Positions 46,801-56,993 of a DNA stretch of 64,000 nt are shown here, piece by piece. Every line of letters begins with the position of its first letter. Position 1 is the stretch's first letter. Position numbers and translations under genes: made by a program. This DNA comes from Endomychus coccineus. Taxonomy: Eukaryota; Arthropoda; Insecta; Coleoptera; Endomychidae. Location: NCBI GenBank assembly GCA_958510875.1, contig OY294068.1, positions 166,603,962-166,667,961 on the forward strand, read 5' to 3'. Under the pieces are notes generated by a model, which saw nothing but the letters and a program-made list of their open reading frames with translations, had not been told where the DNA came from and did not search any database.

Positions 46801-48097
46801 AAATCCATGGCTTGGAACATTTTTTAGCCTCAGTACAGTGCAATTCTACAGAAGAAATGCCATTTTTTCATTTTCAATCAATAAAATTTCAAAAAAAATT
46901 AAAAATATTCTAGTCGGCGCATTATTGAAGTATATGGCTTGAAATTTTGGGAAACCCGATATTTCCTTAGGCAGAAGCCACCTGCAAAATTTCAGCGCAA
47001 TCCAAAGACCTCATCTGAGATGAAGTACGAATATGATCTGGAATGTGCCATGAAACGACAATTGAAACGAATGCTTCATGATTAACACTCGACATAAATT
47101 TTACTCGAAATTCCTACATACCATCCATATATCAAAATAATGTCTCCATTTGATATTTTTTCTAATACTTTCATGCTGATAGCTCTACCTGCAGTTTCAA
47201 TTTCATCGTTGATATAAGTTTGGATATTATCTAACAATTTTTTCTTCTTGTCATAATCTTCAAGGTTTTTATCTACTTGTGTCAGCTGAAGTTTGAATAC
47301 TTTCAAAGCATTAGTCATAGAGACTGCCATGGGTCTGCAATTGTGCAAATACAATTCATTCGTTTGTAAGACAGATTCTAAATATCTACAAAATTCCTGA
47401 TTGGGAGGAGTTTTCAAATTTTGTACTAGATGTGTCAGTGAAGAAAGCAAAGATATGCATCTCGCATTTGAACCTAAGATCGTTTTTGCCGAATATTGAA
47501 CTCCTAATCTTATAAAAGATGGGTGAATGTCTTTCAAGTTTACATCACCCTCTAATGTTGATGGTTTATAATTATGAATATAAAGATGATTGACAAGCTG
47601 CACTTTCCCTACATGGTCTGTACTCTTTCTGAAAGGTTTTAATAATTTTGGTTTCCCCTTCAGTTTTTTTTCTGCATGTATTTCAATATCCACTCTAATT
47701 GGAATTTGGACCTGCTCAGTTTTAGACTTCGCTGCAACTTTTGCTATCCTCTGAAGTTCTTGTTCTTTTCTTCTTTTTGCTTTCAGATCGCTTTTAGGTA
47801 AGTCTTTCTCACTTGCTTTTAATTCAGTTTTTTGTTTCTGTCCTGCCAATTTTTTTTCCCATTCCAATTTTCTTAAAGCTTTCTCATCTGGTTGATTTTC
47901 CTCATTGTGCTCACTGACCTCAGTTGTGGGAATAGAATGTATACCCTTTTGAATATGTTCAGTTTGTGATGGTTTGATATTCTTTTCATTATTTTTGTTA
48001 GCTTCGTTCTTTTGTATATTCGGCTTATCAATTTTGGATTGAACTTTCATCAATCTACGCTCCTTCTTGGTTAATCCATCTGCTCCGACCTTTTCCA
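43847..48097 (-). CDS. EIF2B4: eIF2B delta subunit (translation initiation factor)
   Basis: Regulatory subunit of the eIF2B complex, the cytosolic guanine nucleotide exchange factor for eIF2. Exons on the minus strand: 48097-47122, 44474-44116 and 44052-43847 (TAA), with introns GT..AG of 2,647 and 63 bp. They join in phase to 512 residues plus a split first codon, close to the family's length. The Lys/Glu-rich N-terminal part (TKKERRLMKVQSK, LKAKRRKEQELQRI) is family-typical. The conserved core follows: GVQYSAKTILGSNARCISLL, CRPMAVSMTNALK, ISNGDIILIYG, then across the junction CSSLVKKIL, VVDGRPLLEGREMLRRL, LLGAHALMTNGYVMSRTGTA, PVLVCCETYKF and YDVTPPNLVTAVVTELAILP. The first exon was not found; it should lie between 48098 and about 49830. 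The large intron holds two fold-back repeats. Confidence 0.95.
44703..45232. repeat. Fold-back repeat in EIF2B4 intron
   Basis: Inverted arms of about 125 bp: ACATGTAAGTTCGAATCAAA...CAGGAGGTTCTCAG and its inverse at 45110-45232. Between them a unit of about 115 bp (GGATTCGTGTTCAGCG(A/G)CCC, AAATGCC) is present twice in tandem. Transcripts of EIF2B4 would contain this hairpin before splicing. No coding content. Confidence 0.8.
45362..47049. mobile_element. Long fold-back element (1.7 kb) in EIF2B4 intron
   Basis: Inverted arms of roughly 750 bp each. The ends GG(C/A)(G/A)CATTCCAG(G/A)TCATATTCG are mirrored. Shared internal blocks include CAAAGACCTCATC, AATTTTCCG, and CCTGAGATATGAATTTTTGA, the centre (about 46000-46300) being almost pure A and T. 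The arms differ by scattered changes. There is no open frame of note and no clear target duplication. Superfamily unknown. Confidence 0.85.
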
Positions 48098-48806
48098 CTA
48101 GAAGAAATAAATGAATATCGAATATACAAAGTAAAAATTTTGTACCACATATGTGTCCATGAGACAATACACAATACTATAAAATGAATTCAGCTGAACA
48201 ATATATAACATGTGTCAGAGTTGACAATATATGTGTAAGTGAATTTTGATATATATATATAAAAATAACATTGATCACATAATGACACCGAAGATTAATC
48301 AGTGCCATATGTAAATCTAAAACTGCATTTTAATTGTATCATCAAAATAAGTACACGTTACCTTTTTTATCCATATCTTATATATAAAAGAACGTTACTC
48401 TATGGCACATACACAATGCAACAAGGTAATAAATTTTTTAAATTAATATTTTTAATAAGGAGAAAGAGAACAAACATAATAACAATTAGAAATTAGAGAA
48501 GACATAACACGATCAAAGAAAATCGTACAATTTAAGTCTATGTCTAATCATAATAATCCATAGACACAGATCGACAAAGTTATACACAAGAATTCTCATT
48601 CTAGACTTCTTGGTTATGCAGTCACCGAAGAACAAATTTCCCCAACGTGGATATCCTGTTCAGTCTCAGACAGAGAAACATAATATTATATCATTGAGTT
48701 AATTCAATTATATATGCTTTGCTTATATATTATGGTAAGAGATATTTTCCATCTCCAGTGACTTTACAAATTTTGTTTTTAATAAAAATGTGTTTTGTGG
48801 TAATCT
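48098..48806. other. EIF2B4 intron 1 or upstream side, no exon found
   Basis: Follows the acceptor TTTCTTCTAG of the first visible EIF2B4 exon on the minus strand. AT-rich, with a TA repeat at 48250-48262. The missing first exon is expected from here to about 49830. Confidence 0.45.
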
Positions 48807-49054
48807 CATAGAGATCATATAGTATAAAGGAGTAAAGCCCCGTCTTAACGCGAGAAGGTTTCAAAAATTTATCCATTACCCACTCCGCGGACAATAGAAG
48901 GTGACGTTCGAGCGTTACCTTCTAACTATTATGCATGTATTAAAATACCGCAGAGTGGGGTACGGATAACTCATCACGTGAGATCGAACATGGTACGCAA
49001 CGAATGCATAGGCTATATAGGGGCTTTACTCCTCTATACTATATGATCTCTATG
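48807..49054. mobile_element. hAT-type MITE family F
   Basis: A 248-bp element with inverted ends CATAGAGATCATATAGTATA, continuing GGAGTAAAGCCCC. A perfect 8-bp duplication, GGTAATCT, flanks it (48799-48806 and 49055-49062). The interior is rather GC-balanced and has an internal mirrored pair, AGAAGGTGACGTTCGAGCGT / ACGCTCGAACGTCACCTTCT-like. No coding capacity. Only 12 bp separate it from the THAP element at 49067. Confidence 0.9.
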
Positions 49055-49066
49055 GGTAATCTACGA

Positions 49067-49601
49067 CACGGTCGTATATACAGGTCTGGAAACTCGAGGC
49101 TGTTTACTATGTGAGATGTGAGTCCGCTAAGCGTCATCAATTGCGTAGTACTAAAAGGGTGGCGCATGAAGTCGAGGGATGTTCTCTGGCACGTATACGA
49201 CCAAAGAGTTCTATACTAGAGGAGACAAGCTATACCTTTGTCCATTCAAACGGGCGATATTACTTGGGATATCCCTACTCCTCTTTTTTCAGCGCGCAAT
49301 GAATATTAACCAACGGTTAGGTTCTCGCAAAGGACTGGGAGAGTCGCGGGCAGTTGCTGGACAGTACCGTACAGTAAAAGTAAAATTTAGAGGAGTGGGG
49401 TTGGCCCGTGAAAATATCGGGTGAAAGGCGCTCTTGTCTCCTCTAGTATAGAACTCTTTGTATACGACCGTGTTTGTACGATATGGCGCCTAATCATGAC
49501 GACACACTTCGGTCCATGCGCCAGCTGGAGGCTACGAGTTTGGCAACATCTAAGAGACTCATGTTAAACATAGAGTTTCCAGACCTGTATATACGACCGT
49601 G
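49067..49601 (+). mobile_element. THAP-family (P-like) element, copy d, split by a MITE
   Basis: Ends CACGGTCGTATATACAGGTC and its inverse, flanked by a perfect 8-bp duplication ATCTACGA (49059-49066 and 49602-49609). The outer blocks match copies a-c. The THAP exon is absent, so it is a deletion derivative. A hAT-like MITE is nested at 49202-49460. It lies about 240 bp upstream of the Tom5 start codon. Confidence 0.85.
49202..49460. mobile_element. hAT-type MITE family G nested in THAP element
   Basis: A 259-bp element with perfect 28-bp inverted ends (CAAAGAGTTCTATACTAGAG and on to GAGACAAG) and an 8-bp duplication TATACGAC (49194-49201 and 49461-49468). The perfect ends and duplication suggest a recent insertion. 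The interior contains no gene. Confidence 0.9.
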
Positions 49602-49838
49602 ATCTACGATTGTAGGGTAAAGGAGGTCTGCATAGATAGTATTGAGATCTATGTTCAGTCAGAAAAGACGAACAAATTTATTGACAACATAGATATTACA
49701 CATACATACGTAAGGATATAAAATTTCTATGAACTATGATTGACAATTGCGGGTTAACCTCAAATTCAAATTGTAACATCAAACATCGGTAAGAACCTCG
49801 TCTTCAAACTTCTATCCTCTTACCTATAAATTATAATC

Positions 49839-50050
49839 ATGAAACGAATCCAAGGAATATTTGAGGGGAATGATCAAGAAGAGCATAAGAAACGTAGTCG
49901 AGATGGAGTTTTAGTAAATTTCCTAATATTTGGGCTAATGGTTGTGGGCATTAGGATAGGTACGTAAATAATTTATACAAGCATAATTATCATGCGTTGA
50001 CTGAAAATATACTCTCATTTACAGTACCTCTTCTAGTGAAGCAAGATTAA
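49839..50050 (+). CDS. Tom5: Tom5-like mitochondrial outer membrane import subunit
   Basis: Two exons, 49839-49959 and 50025-50050, joined over a 65-bp intron (G|GTACGT ... TTTACAG|T) give 48 residues. The N-terminal half is charged (DQEEHKKRSRDG) and the second half is one membrane helix (VLVNFLIFGLMVVGIRI) ending VPLLVKQD. This follows the Tom5 layout: DPEE.KRK.R.D, helix, R(V/I)(T/V)P(F/L)(I/L)(L/V)K. Tom5 is a tail-anchored small subunit of the TOM translocase in the outer mitochondrial membrane. AATAAA at 50163 is a plausible poly(A) signal. It is divergent from EIF2B4. The frame is short, so identity rests on the pattern and on the exact splice sites. Confidence 0.75.
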
Positions 50051-52574
50051 GTACTTCTACAAAATGATGGATATTTGGACTGAACGATCTTCTCCGTTTG
50101 TGATAAAAATTTTGTACATTTTACATCATTTGTAAGCGTGTCATTGTATTATATTTAAACGCAATAAATCATCAACTATTACATTTCTTTTTATACAGTA
50201 ATACCTACTGTATTTATTGTATTGCTTTAACTTTTGTTAACCAATATGTAATTATGTAATCTGTGAATGGATATTATCTGCATTTAGTGCCGTTCCCTTG
50301 AACAACAGATATACTATTAATATGATTAATGCCAACTTTCAGAGAACATAAATATCTTGTGGACTTCATTATGCTAGTGAAGAGAAATTCAAGATATCAA
50401 TGTGTATTTCATGATATACCACATTATTAGGGAGGTTATTCATTTTACATTTTGAACACAACTAATTTTTGAAAAATACAAGTAGAATATAAGCTTTCAT
50501 AATGATGTGAATCGGCTGTGTAAACATATATGCAACTTTAAAAGAACGAATTAAGGAAACTTAAATAAATGCTTCATCTCGCACTAGATTTCAAGTTTCA
50601 TGGTAAATGCTAGAAATAGTTCGGATACTGATGTTTCTCTAGTGACTAACGTGGTCATTTTCAAAGGCCAGTTTCTTCCTGTAACCGGTTCCACACTATG
50701 TGGCGAACTATATACGACCGTCGGTGGTGCGTGAAGCGGGGCAATTCAATTTGTATGAGCGAACATTCGGCGAGTATTCCGTTCATATACTATACACAGA
50801 ATCTCTACACAAATATGAATATTATCGTCCATACAGTGTTGAACATTATTTAACCACTCCATGTGGAGTATCAAAGCAAAACTGAAGCAGTAGTGTGTTG
50901 TGTAGCTACAGTAGTTCTCGTCTTCGCTGCTGCCGCACACGCCGAATGTCCCTTTGATTCGTCTCATTTACCGACTTTTGTCGGACGGGACGTAGACGAA
51001 CGCAAACTTTTGGCAAGTTTGTCATTCGTGGTTACATACACTCATACACACTATCTGTCGAATTACACGTGCTTCGTAAGTTCGCCCAGTTCGCCACAGT
51101 GTAGATCCAGATTTAGGGCTTTTTATCACCTGGGATGTATTCAACGGCAATCCAACCAAGAAAGGGATACGCTATGACTTAACTTTACAAGAATATTATA
51201 CATATATTCATGCTCCAGTGAACCGTTCAGCCCCATAATTTATTCTTATGTCACCCCAGCCAACCTCCGATCGAAATTCTGCTCAATTTTCTCGTTGACT
51301 TCGTCTATATAATATGTCTACAGTCTGAGATCAATAAGTAGGTAAGGTAACTCTTAATTCCGATTAATTCCATTATTTACTTTTTTTTTACGCTCTGTGG
51401 AACATAAAAATAGAAACGACCAGCAAGGTTCGTGAAGAAGAATTAAAAGTATTCACAGTAACATCCCGATTAAACAAATAAAAAACAAGACGCAACTTAA
51501 TGTCAATATATGGAGTACGAAGCCAAATTGGAGAATGCATGAAGACGGGCAGTGGCGCAGACGAAGTTTTGAAACCTCAGGGGCCCTTTTACGATGTCAT
51601 GTCCATATTTCTTCTGTTTTGGTTTGTTCATTAAGTAAAATCCACTACATAACAAAAGCACTGCAGTAACAGTGCTTTTCACGTGGCACTTTGGGAATGT
51701 CAGATGCTTCGTTGGTCTACCAGACTTCATTTTTCTATCTAGTGTATAGTGAGGTCTTTCCTAATACAAGAGGCATTCGCCCAAGCCATACCAAGGTTGC
51801 TAAACCATAGCAAACCTTTGATGCACTTGTAGGGCAAGGAAATCAATAGCAATTACAAAATCAAACATGTCAACCTCCTATTCCCATAAAAATTAAAAAA
51901 CTAACTCGTGAAAAATTTAACAAACTAACCTACTGCGATAACATTGCCACTTGGACTAACTTTCGTTACTGGAAGCAAAGGAATATGAAGCATCAGTCTT
52001 ACCGGTTGAGCTAGAATTGCCGATGCTGAATCAACATTGAATTCGGTATATCAACTGTTAATTCGCTCAACATTGGTACGATCTGGGCGAATTGACACAT
52101 TTTCCTGATATCTATAACCTCCAAAATTCCATTGCCTTTTTTATCTCCCAATATTCCACCGTTGGCTCACAGGAAGTTCTATTAACATTATAGATAGGTT
52201 TTTTTCTCGAGGTCAAAATTTAAAAAAAAGAAGAGGCAAATCGTGAACTATATTAATATATGTACTTTAAATCTTAGGTTTAATAAATATATGTTTTTTG
52301 AATTGAATTTATTATGAACTTCAAAATTGCAATACACGTTAGATTTATTGTTAAGATGGAAAATCACAAAGTAACGGACGACTCAATGCAATTAAAACAA
52401 TGAGATCAAACTCGCGTCACTCCATAATGCCGCTTCATTTTAAATAAAATCGCACTGCAATGAAATATAATATGGGTAATTTTAATTCCACAACTGGTCA
52501 CATCCATATTATAGCTTATGAATATTATTTTGCTGCAATTTTATAATCCTGCTCAACAAGTAAGTACATATCTT
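50051..52574. other. Intergenic region without a firm gene
   Basis: At 50863-51177 a frame without ATG (starts at GTG) has a hydrophobic stretch (VVCCVATVVLVFAAAAHA) and runs past a donor-like GTAAGT at 51078; the surrounding 400 bp is richer in CG than usual and might be a promoter or a first exon. I could not connect it to another exon. The rest is AT-rich. Confidence 0.35.
51503..51730 (-). CDS. Small unidentified frame with one hydrophobic segment
   Basis: 75 codons from ATG 51730: a basic start (MKSGRPTKHLTFPKCHVKS), a hydrophobic run (TVTAVLLLCSGFYLM), then KPKQKKYGHD. This layout faintly recalls small single-helix respiratory subunits such as COX6C, where a helix is followed by a KKY motif, but the match is too weak to assign. 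It may be a decayed processed copy. Confidence 0.2.
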   Translation of the reverse strand: MKSGRPTKHLTFPKCHVKSTVTAVLLLCSGFYLMNKPKQKKYGHDIVKGPLRFQNFVCATARLHAFSNLASYSIY

Positions 52575-52760
52575 GGATAGTAGACTTTCGCGGATAGCTA
52601 ATCTTGAAAAATCTTGGCTTTCGCGTCACAATAGCTCGACTTGATGCCGAAGTTTCGCCAACCATTACAGGTGGCATCTTCAGGGCAGGCTTGAGGCTTG
52701 AACTGAATCAAGTCGAGCTATTGTGACGCGGAATCCATCCGGAAGCCAAGATTTTTCAAG
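52575..52760. repeat. Hairpin repeat with Penelope-like end and hammerhead-like core
   Basis: Left part: GGATAGTAGACTTTCGCGGATA (52575-52596), a short sequence seen again as a stub at 57260. Then inverted arms CTTGAAAAATCTTGGCTT...GTCACAATAGCTCGACTTGA and their mirror (52603-52760) around a 70-bp loop. In the loop, minus strand 52686-52646, is CUGAAGA-U-GCCACC-UGUAAU-GGUUGGC-GAAAC, which has the hammerhead core order with an extra U as in family C. Confidence 0.6.
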
Positions 52761-53720
52761 TAAGTGCATATATTAACTTTCTTCCATGATATTTCAAATA
52801 TACAAATATTAAGCTGAATGCTGATGGGTTTTACTTCCATATCAGTTAATTTGTTTGCTGACTACTTTTGGAGCCCAATATTTTTTCACTGCCCACAACA
52901 ACCCACTGTGATGTCCTGATATTTTTTGTTAACCCAATGTTTAAACGACGAATCATTCAATTACTTCTCTTTATTTTTTGGTTGAACCCATATTTTGTTG
53001 GTCGATGATTCTTGTTGGGTGACCCATCATACCCTCTGTACTACCTAAATATAAGCATACCTACCTATCCAAATTAGTTTTGAGGACTACCTTCTTAAAC
53101 CAATCTCTGATGGGTATGTCTTATGGAATCAATTATCTCTGCGAATAAGGACAACTTTCCAATGGATGCATAGGAGGGTAAATGTTAAGTTAATATAACA
53201 TGTCTGAACAATAATAGGAATATGAAGTATAACTAAAATAAAATTAGTTGAATCTTTTTTTTCAAAGATGATAACAATACTACATGTAACTCAATTCATG
53301 TGGAAATAATCATGTATTAGAAGGAACCATGAGTTCTTTCTAGGGCAAATAAACTAATTAACTTGCGAGGCTTCAAATAATGGCGATTCGAACACAATCT
53401 TGGATAATGGAAGGATTCCACGTCACAGATGCTAATATAAGCTCAAAACCAGTTACTGCCAGAATACAGTAAAAGTCGCAACTCGACAGCGGTGATTGGT
53501 TGTTGAAAATACGTCATCCTGCCCTAGAGGCTAGCGCATTAATAGACAGTTGATATATATCATATATAGCATTCAATGTTGTTATTGCAACAGCGATTCT
53601 AGCACAGGCGGAAAACCCCGACAGCATATACTTTTTCTTCGAAACTCCAAGAGTCTTCGTTTTCGTAGGTTAGTTTGTTATTTGAAAGTTTGTTTTGTAT
53701 TGATTGATTTTCCTTGCCAT
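52761..53720. other. No gene; 3' UTR side of the RLE retrotransposon
   Basis: AT-rich. The last 200 bp before 53721 probably belong to the 3' UTR of the minus-strand element that ends there. Confidence 0.4.
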
Positions 53721-54175
53721 TTAGACATCAATAAGTAGCCTTATCGAACCCAGAATGACTGCCTTCTGCATACGGTCTATCAAAATCTCCGCCAAGTTCT
53801 TACAGGCCGGAAGATCATTCACGTTCGAACGCAGAGAAGACCGAATTCCGCCCAAAACCCCGATGATCAGAACCACTAATACGACCTTGTGACCTGGGTT
53901 TTGCGTGCGCAGCTCGAATAGAAGATATTGATACTTTGTTCATTTTCCCTCCTATGTTCCTCTTCCGGAGCAGAAAATTCGATGACCTGCATAGTCTTTG
54001 TTTGTTTAACGATGACAATGTCAGACCTATTGGCTTGTATGGACTTGACGGTCGGAAACGGGTAATTCCAGTAGATGGTATTTTTCGTTTCCGACAACGT
54101 AAGGTAGCACCCGCTCTTGGTTTGTGGCTACAAGTGCATTAGATGGTAACACAGCACCAGTAGGGCTGTATTATG

Positions 54176-56047
54176 CAGTGGCGGCTCCTCGAAGGAGGCT
54201 AAGGAGGCTCAGCCTCCTCACCAATTTATCTTAATGATCATTCTCCATTTTATTTCCTGTTTCTCTGATAATTTTTAAAATTTTACAATTAATTCCCCGT
54301 TCTCAGTAGTTATTTTTAATCTGGCAACAGTGCCCTGAGGCTAGACTCTCTATATATCTCAAACGCTGAGCACGTGTTGTTCAACGCAGTTGCCGTTTTT
54401 CCGACCAGTCCGAACGCCAACTGGGTAAATCAGCGAAAATGATAACACCCTCTGGAGGCTAGCAATCTATGAAATACGAGACGTGCGTTCTGCCGACTGC
54501 TGAGTAGGTCAGTCAGTGCTTGTTTATGTGTTGTCACGCCACGCGAAGTAAGGTTAGATTGTTGTCTGTTGTAAATTTAAAATGAGTGTTAGTGAGTTAG
54601 TTGCTGCCTTTTAGAAAATCCATTTAGTGAATTAACATACGATAAAAGTGTTTCTTTCAAATAAACGGCCTTTACCGGATTTGAAAGGATTAGTAATGTC
54701 AGGTAACTATCAAAATCGATCATTGTTAAATACTAATAGTAGTATTGACAAGACGAAGTTTAAAAAAAAATCATTGATTTCCCTGTAATGCTCCAACTCG
54801 ATGGAATTTTACATCACGTGCAGTATTTACCATCCATAAAAATAAAGACAAATTAATTGAAACATTTGATTTTGTATTAAACAGTGATGACTTTTCAACA
54901 GATCAGGTTTCATTAAATGCTGCTGTTGGTTTATAATCTTATTTAGAAAATGAAGAATTTTTGTTTTTTCTTGATAATTTTAAATTAATATTTGAACAAA
55001 CTGATCTTATTTTTCAAATTTTACAACATAAATTCACTGATATAATTTATTCAGAGATCGTTTGAAACATCTCATTGGAAAAATTTCAAGTTTCCGTAAT
55101 ACAGAATTTCATTTTAATATTTTATTTGAAAATTTTTCAACTGATGAGGCCCCTCCCGCGAAAAGGAGGAAAACATGTAATTTGGTAGACAAGAAACTAC
55201 ATTATAAACAACTTTTTTATGAAATTTTAGATACTATTAAAGGTCAAATTGAGATTCGATTTTCCGATTTACATGAATTGAAGTTTTTTGACTTGATCAA
55301 TAGAAGATTTTTCGAATCTTTTTCAAAAGAGTTCCCCAATACACTTTAAGATAACTTAGTTCTAAAATATAAATTTTTTGATAAAATAGCACGGCACAAT
55401 GAATTATGCGTTATATACTCGGATAAAGATATTTTAGGCCAGTATAACAGTCACGCCGATATGATAAAATATATGATAGACAATGATTTGCAACAAGTTT
55501 TACCTCAGTTTTATAAACTACTTTGTTTGACAGTCACCATTTCTGTCACGTCGGCATCGGTGGAGAGATCATTTTCTACTCTCAAACGAATTAAAACTTA
55601 CGTGCCAAATACAATGAGCCAAAATCGTTTATACAATGTTAGTTTAATATCTATTGAAAAAGATTTAGTAAAACACTTAAAACAAATTGATACATTTTTT
55701 GATAATATTATTGATCATTTTTCGCAAACTAAAGACCGTAGATTTCCGTTAATATATAAAAAAAGTTAATAAAATCGATGAAAAAACACAAAATATGAAA
55801 AATTCCAAAAAAAAGAAAAAATATTAAAAATCCAAAAAAAATAAAGGACAAAAAACGAACAAAAAAATTTTTTGCCAAGAGAAACTCTATACCTCTACGT
55901 TGGTTCTTGCTGGGTAACAATTAATTTTGTCACTGAAGTAGCTGGTACGGTCGCTGTGCAAAGGTTAAAAGGCTGTGAATAGAGTATATTTTTACAAAAA
56001 CGTTTTATGTCCAGCCTCCTCTCTCAAAAATTCACGAGCCGCCACTG
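54176..56047 (+). mobile_element. hAT element, internally degraded, with 8-bp duplication
   Basis: A 1.87-kb element with ends CAGTGGCGGCTCCTCG and (reverse) CAGTGGCGGCTCGTGAA. It is flanked by a perfect duplication GTATTATG (54168-54175 and 56048-56055). The transposase is recognisable only at its C-terminus: 55062-55769 is one frame broken by a single TAA at 55347, ending with SVERSFSTLKRIKTYVPNTM and SLISIEKDLV, the hAT dimerisation domain. The DDE part is missing or scrambled. It sits inside the RLE retrotransposon. Confidence 0.9.
55062..55769 (+). pseudogene. hAT transposase C-terminal part
   Basis: Two open pieces in the same frame (55062-55349, 55461-55769) separated by one stop and a readable linker. 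The first has a linker-like EAPPAKRRK-type basic spot (DEAPPAKRRKTCN); the second contains LTVTISVTSASVERSFSTLK, the dimerisation motif of ZMYM-type hAT transposases. No start and no catalytic residues are present, so it is non-functional. Confidence 0.8.
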
Positions 56048-56490
56048 GTATTATGGCGATGGGTGTACGTCGAGGCCGTCTTTGCCGGACACACCACGAC
56101 AGCAGATCGAAAAGCGTCTCAGGCGCCTATCGACTAGCCCTGCAGCTGACATCAGGGACCTACACATCCATCACGTTGCGTTGCGGCGATAGACCAAGGT
56201 GTTGATTACGCCATCTTGGTAAGCTGCGGTAAGTCCCCCGGTCACGGATGTAAGTCCGGCTGACCTTAGGTACCGTGTCAACATGCCGCCTGAGTATAAG
56301 ATCTTGCTCCGCTGCATTTATCTGGGCTTTCAGGTGAGTAGGTTGAAACTCGAGATTGCATCCCTCGACTGATATGAAATTCGAGATCAAGTTCTTCCGC
56401 AGCTTTTTGGCGATAAATGCCCCCATTCCTGCCAATTCATGACTATTGACAAGGCACAGGAGGGGGTCCGAACTGATTGGCAATTACTCT

Positions 56491-56903
56491 GACAGTACCC
56501 ATTCATTGACAGCATCATAGTGATACTCATACCTACTGTTGTGTAAGTTCATGTTTTTTAACATCATTTCTAAATTGTAAAATTTTCTATGATAGCTTTG
56601 GTATTTATTTGCATAGAAATTGAAAATTGAAAGAAATGTCAGAATAAATATAGATTGTTAGAAAAAATACGTCAATATCTTTTTTCAAGGATTTAGTTTA
56701 AAATGATTTACCTTTGTGAGATACTTTTAGACTGGTGGCTTAATTGAATATCTCTAAAACCTACAGTCCTCAATTCAAAACGATTGAGCTTTAAATGAAT
56801 GTGCGTGAATAGTTGATCTATAGCGGAGCATCGAATGGCATTGTGCTCATCAATGATCTACTATCCTTTCAGAGGTTTATATTTACAAAAATGTAAGACT
56901 TCG
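56491..56903. other. No gene recognised
   Basis: AT-rich; no supported feature. Confidence 0.5.
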
Positions 56904-56985
56904 ACGGGACCAAAGTAATTGGTAAACACGCTGGTCTAGACATCCAGGAATGTGTGTTCGAATTCCGCCTGTGGTTAAATGTTTT
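56904..56985 (+). repeat. Possible tRNA-derived SINE head
   Basis: The order TAATTGGTAAACACG, CTGG-TCTAGACAT-CCAG (anticodon-like arm) and GTTCGAATTCC (pol III B-box-like) resembles a tRNA, but the acceptor and T stems do not pair well. It is more likely a tRNA-derived repeat than a working tRNA. Confidence 0.3.
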
Positions 56986-56993
56986 ACGTTTAA

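Larger units (their letters stand above)
53721..56490 (-). pseudogene. RLE-type (R2/NeSL-like) retrotransposon 3' end, split by hAT
   Basis: The minus strand ends with a restriction-like endonuclease domain. Near 54090-53990 it reads TKNTIYWNYPFPTVKSIQAN then RSDIVIVKQTKTMQVIEFSAP, carrying the PD...E-type active site. After a frame change comes VVLVVLIIGVLGGIRSSLRS and NLAEILIDRMQKAVILGS, ending RLLIDV and TAA at 53723. The upstream part (56490-56056) lies beyond the hAT insertion 54176-56047 and has long open minus-strand stretches I cannot match in detail. Such elements insert without the APE endonuclease used by the other LINEs here. The RT itself is not in the window. Confidence 0.7.

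Noticed and set aside
50863..51177. 104-codon frame with a signal-peptide-like stretch
   Set aside because: It starts at GTG with no ATG, and a donor-like site cuts it; no homologous pattern was recognised. Kept only as a note on the region.
51503..51730. COX6C gene
   Set aside because: Only a hydrophobic run and KKY agree with the family; listed as unidentified.
56904..56985. A functional tRNA gene
   Set aside because: Acceptor and T stems do not pair; only box-like words and an anticodon-like arm are present.
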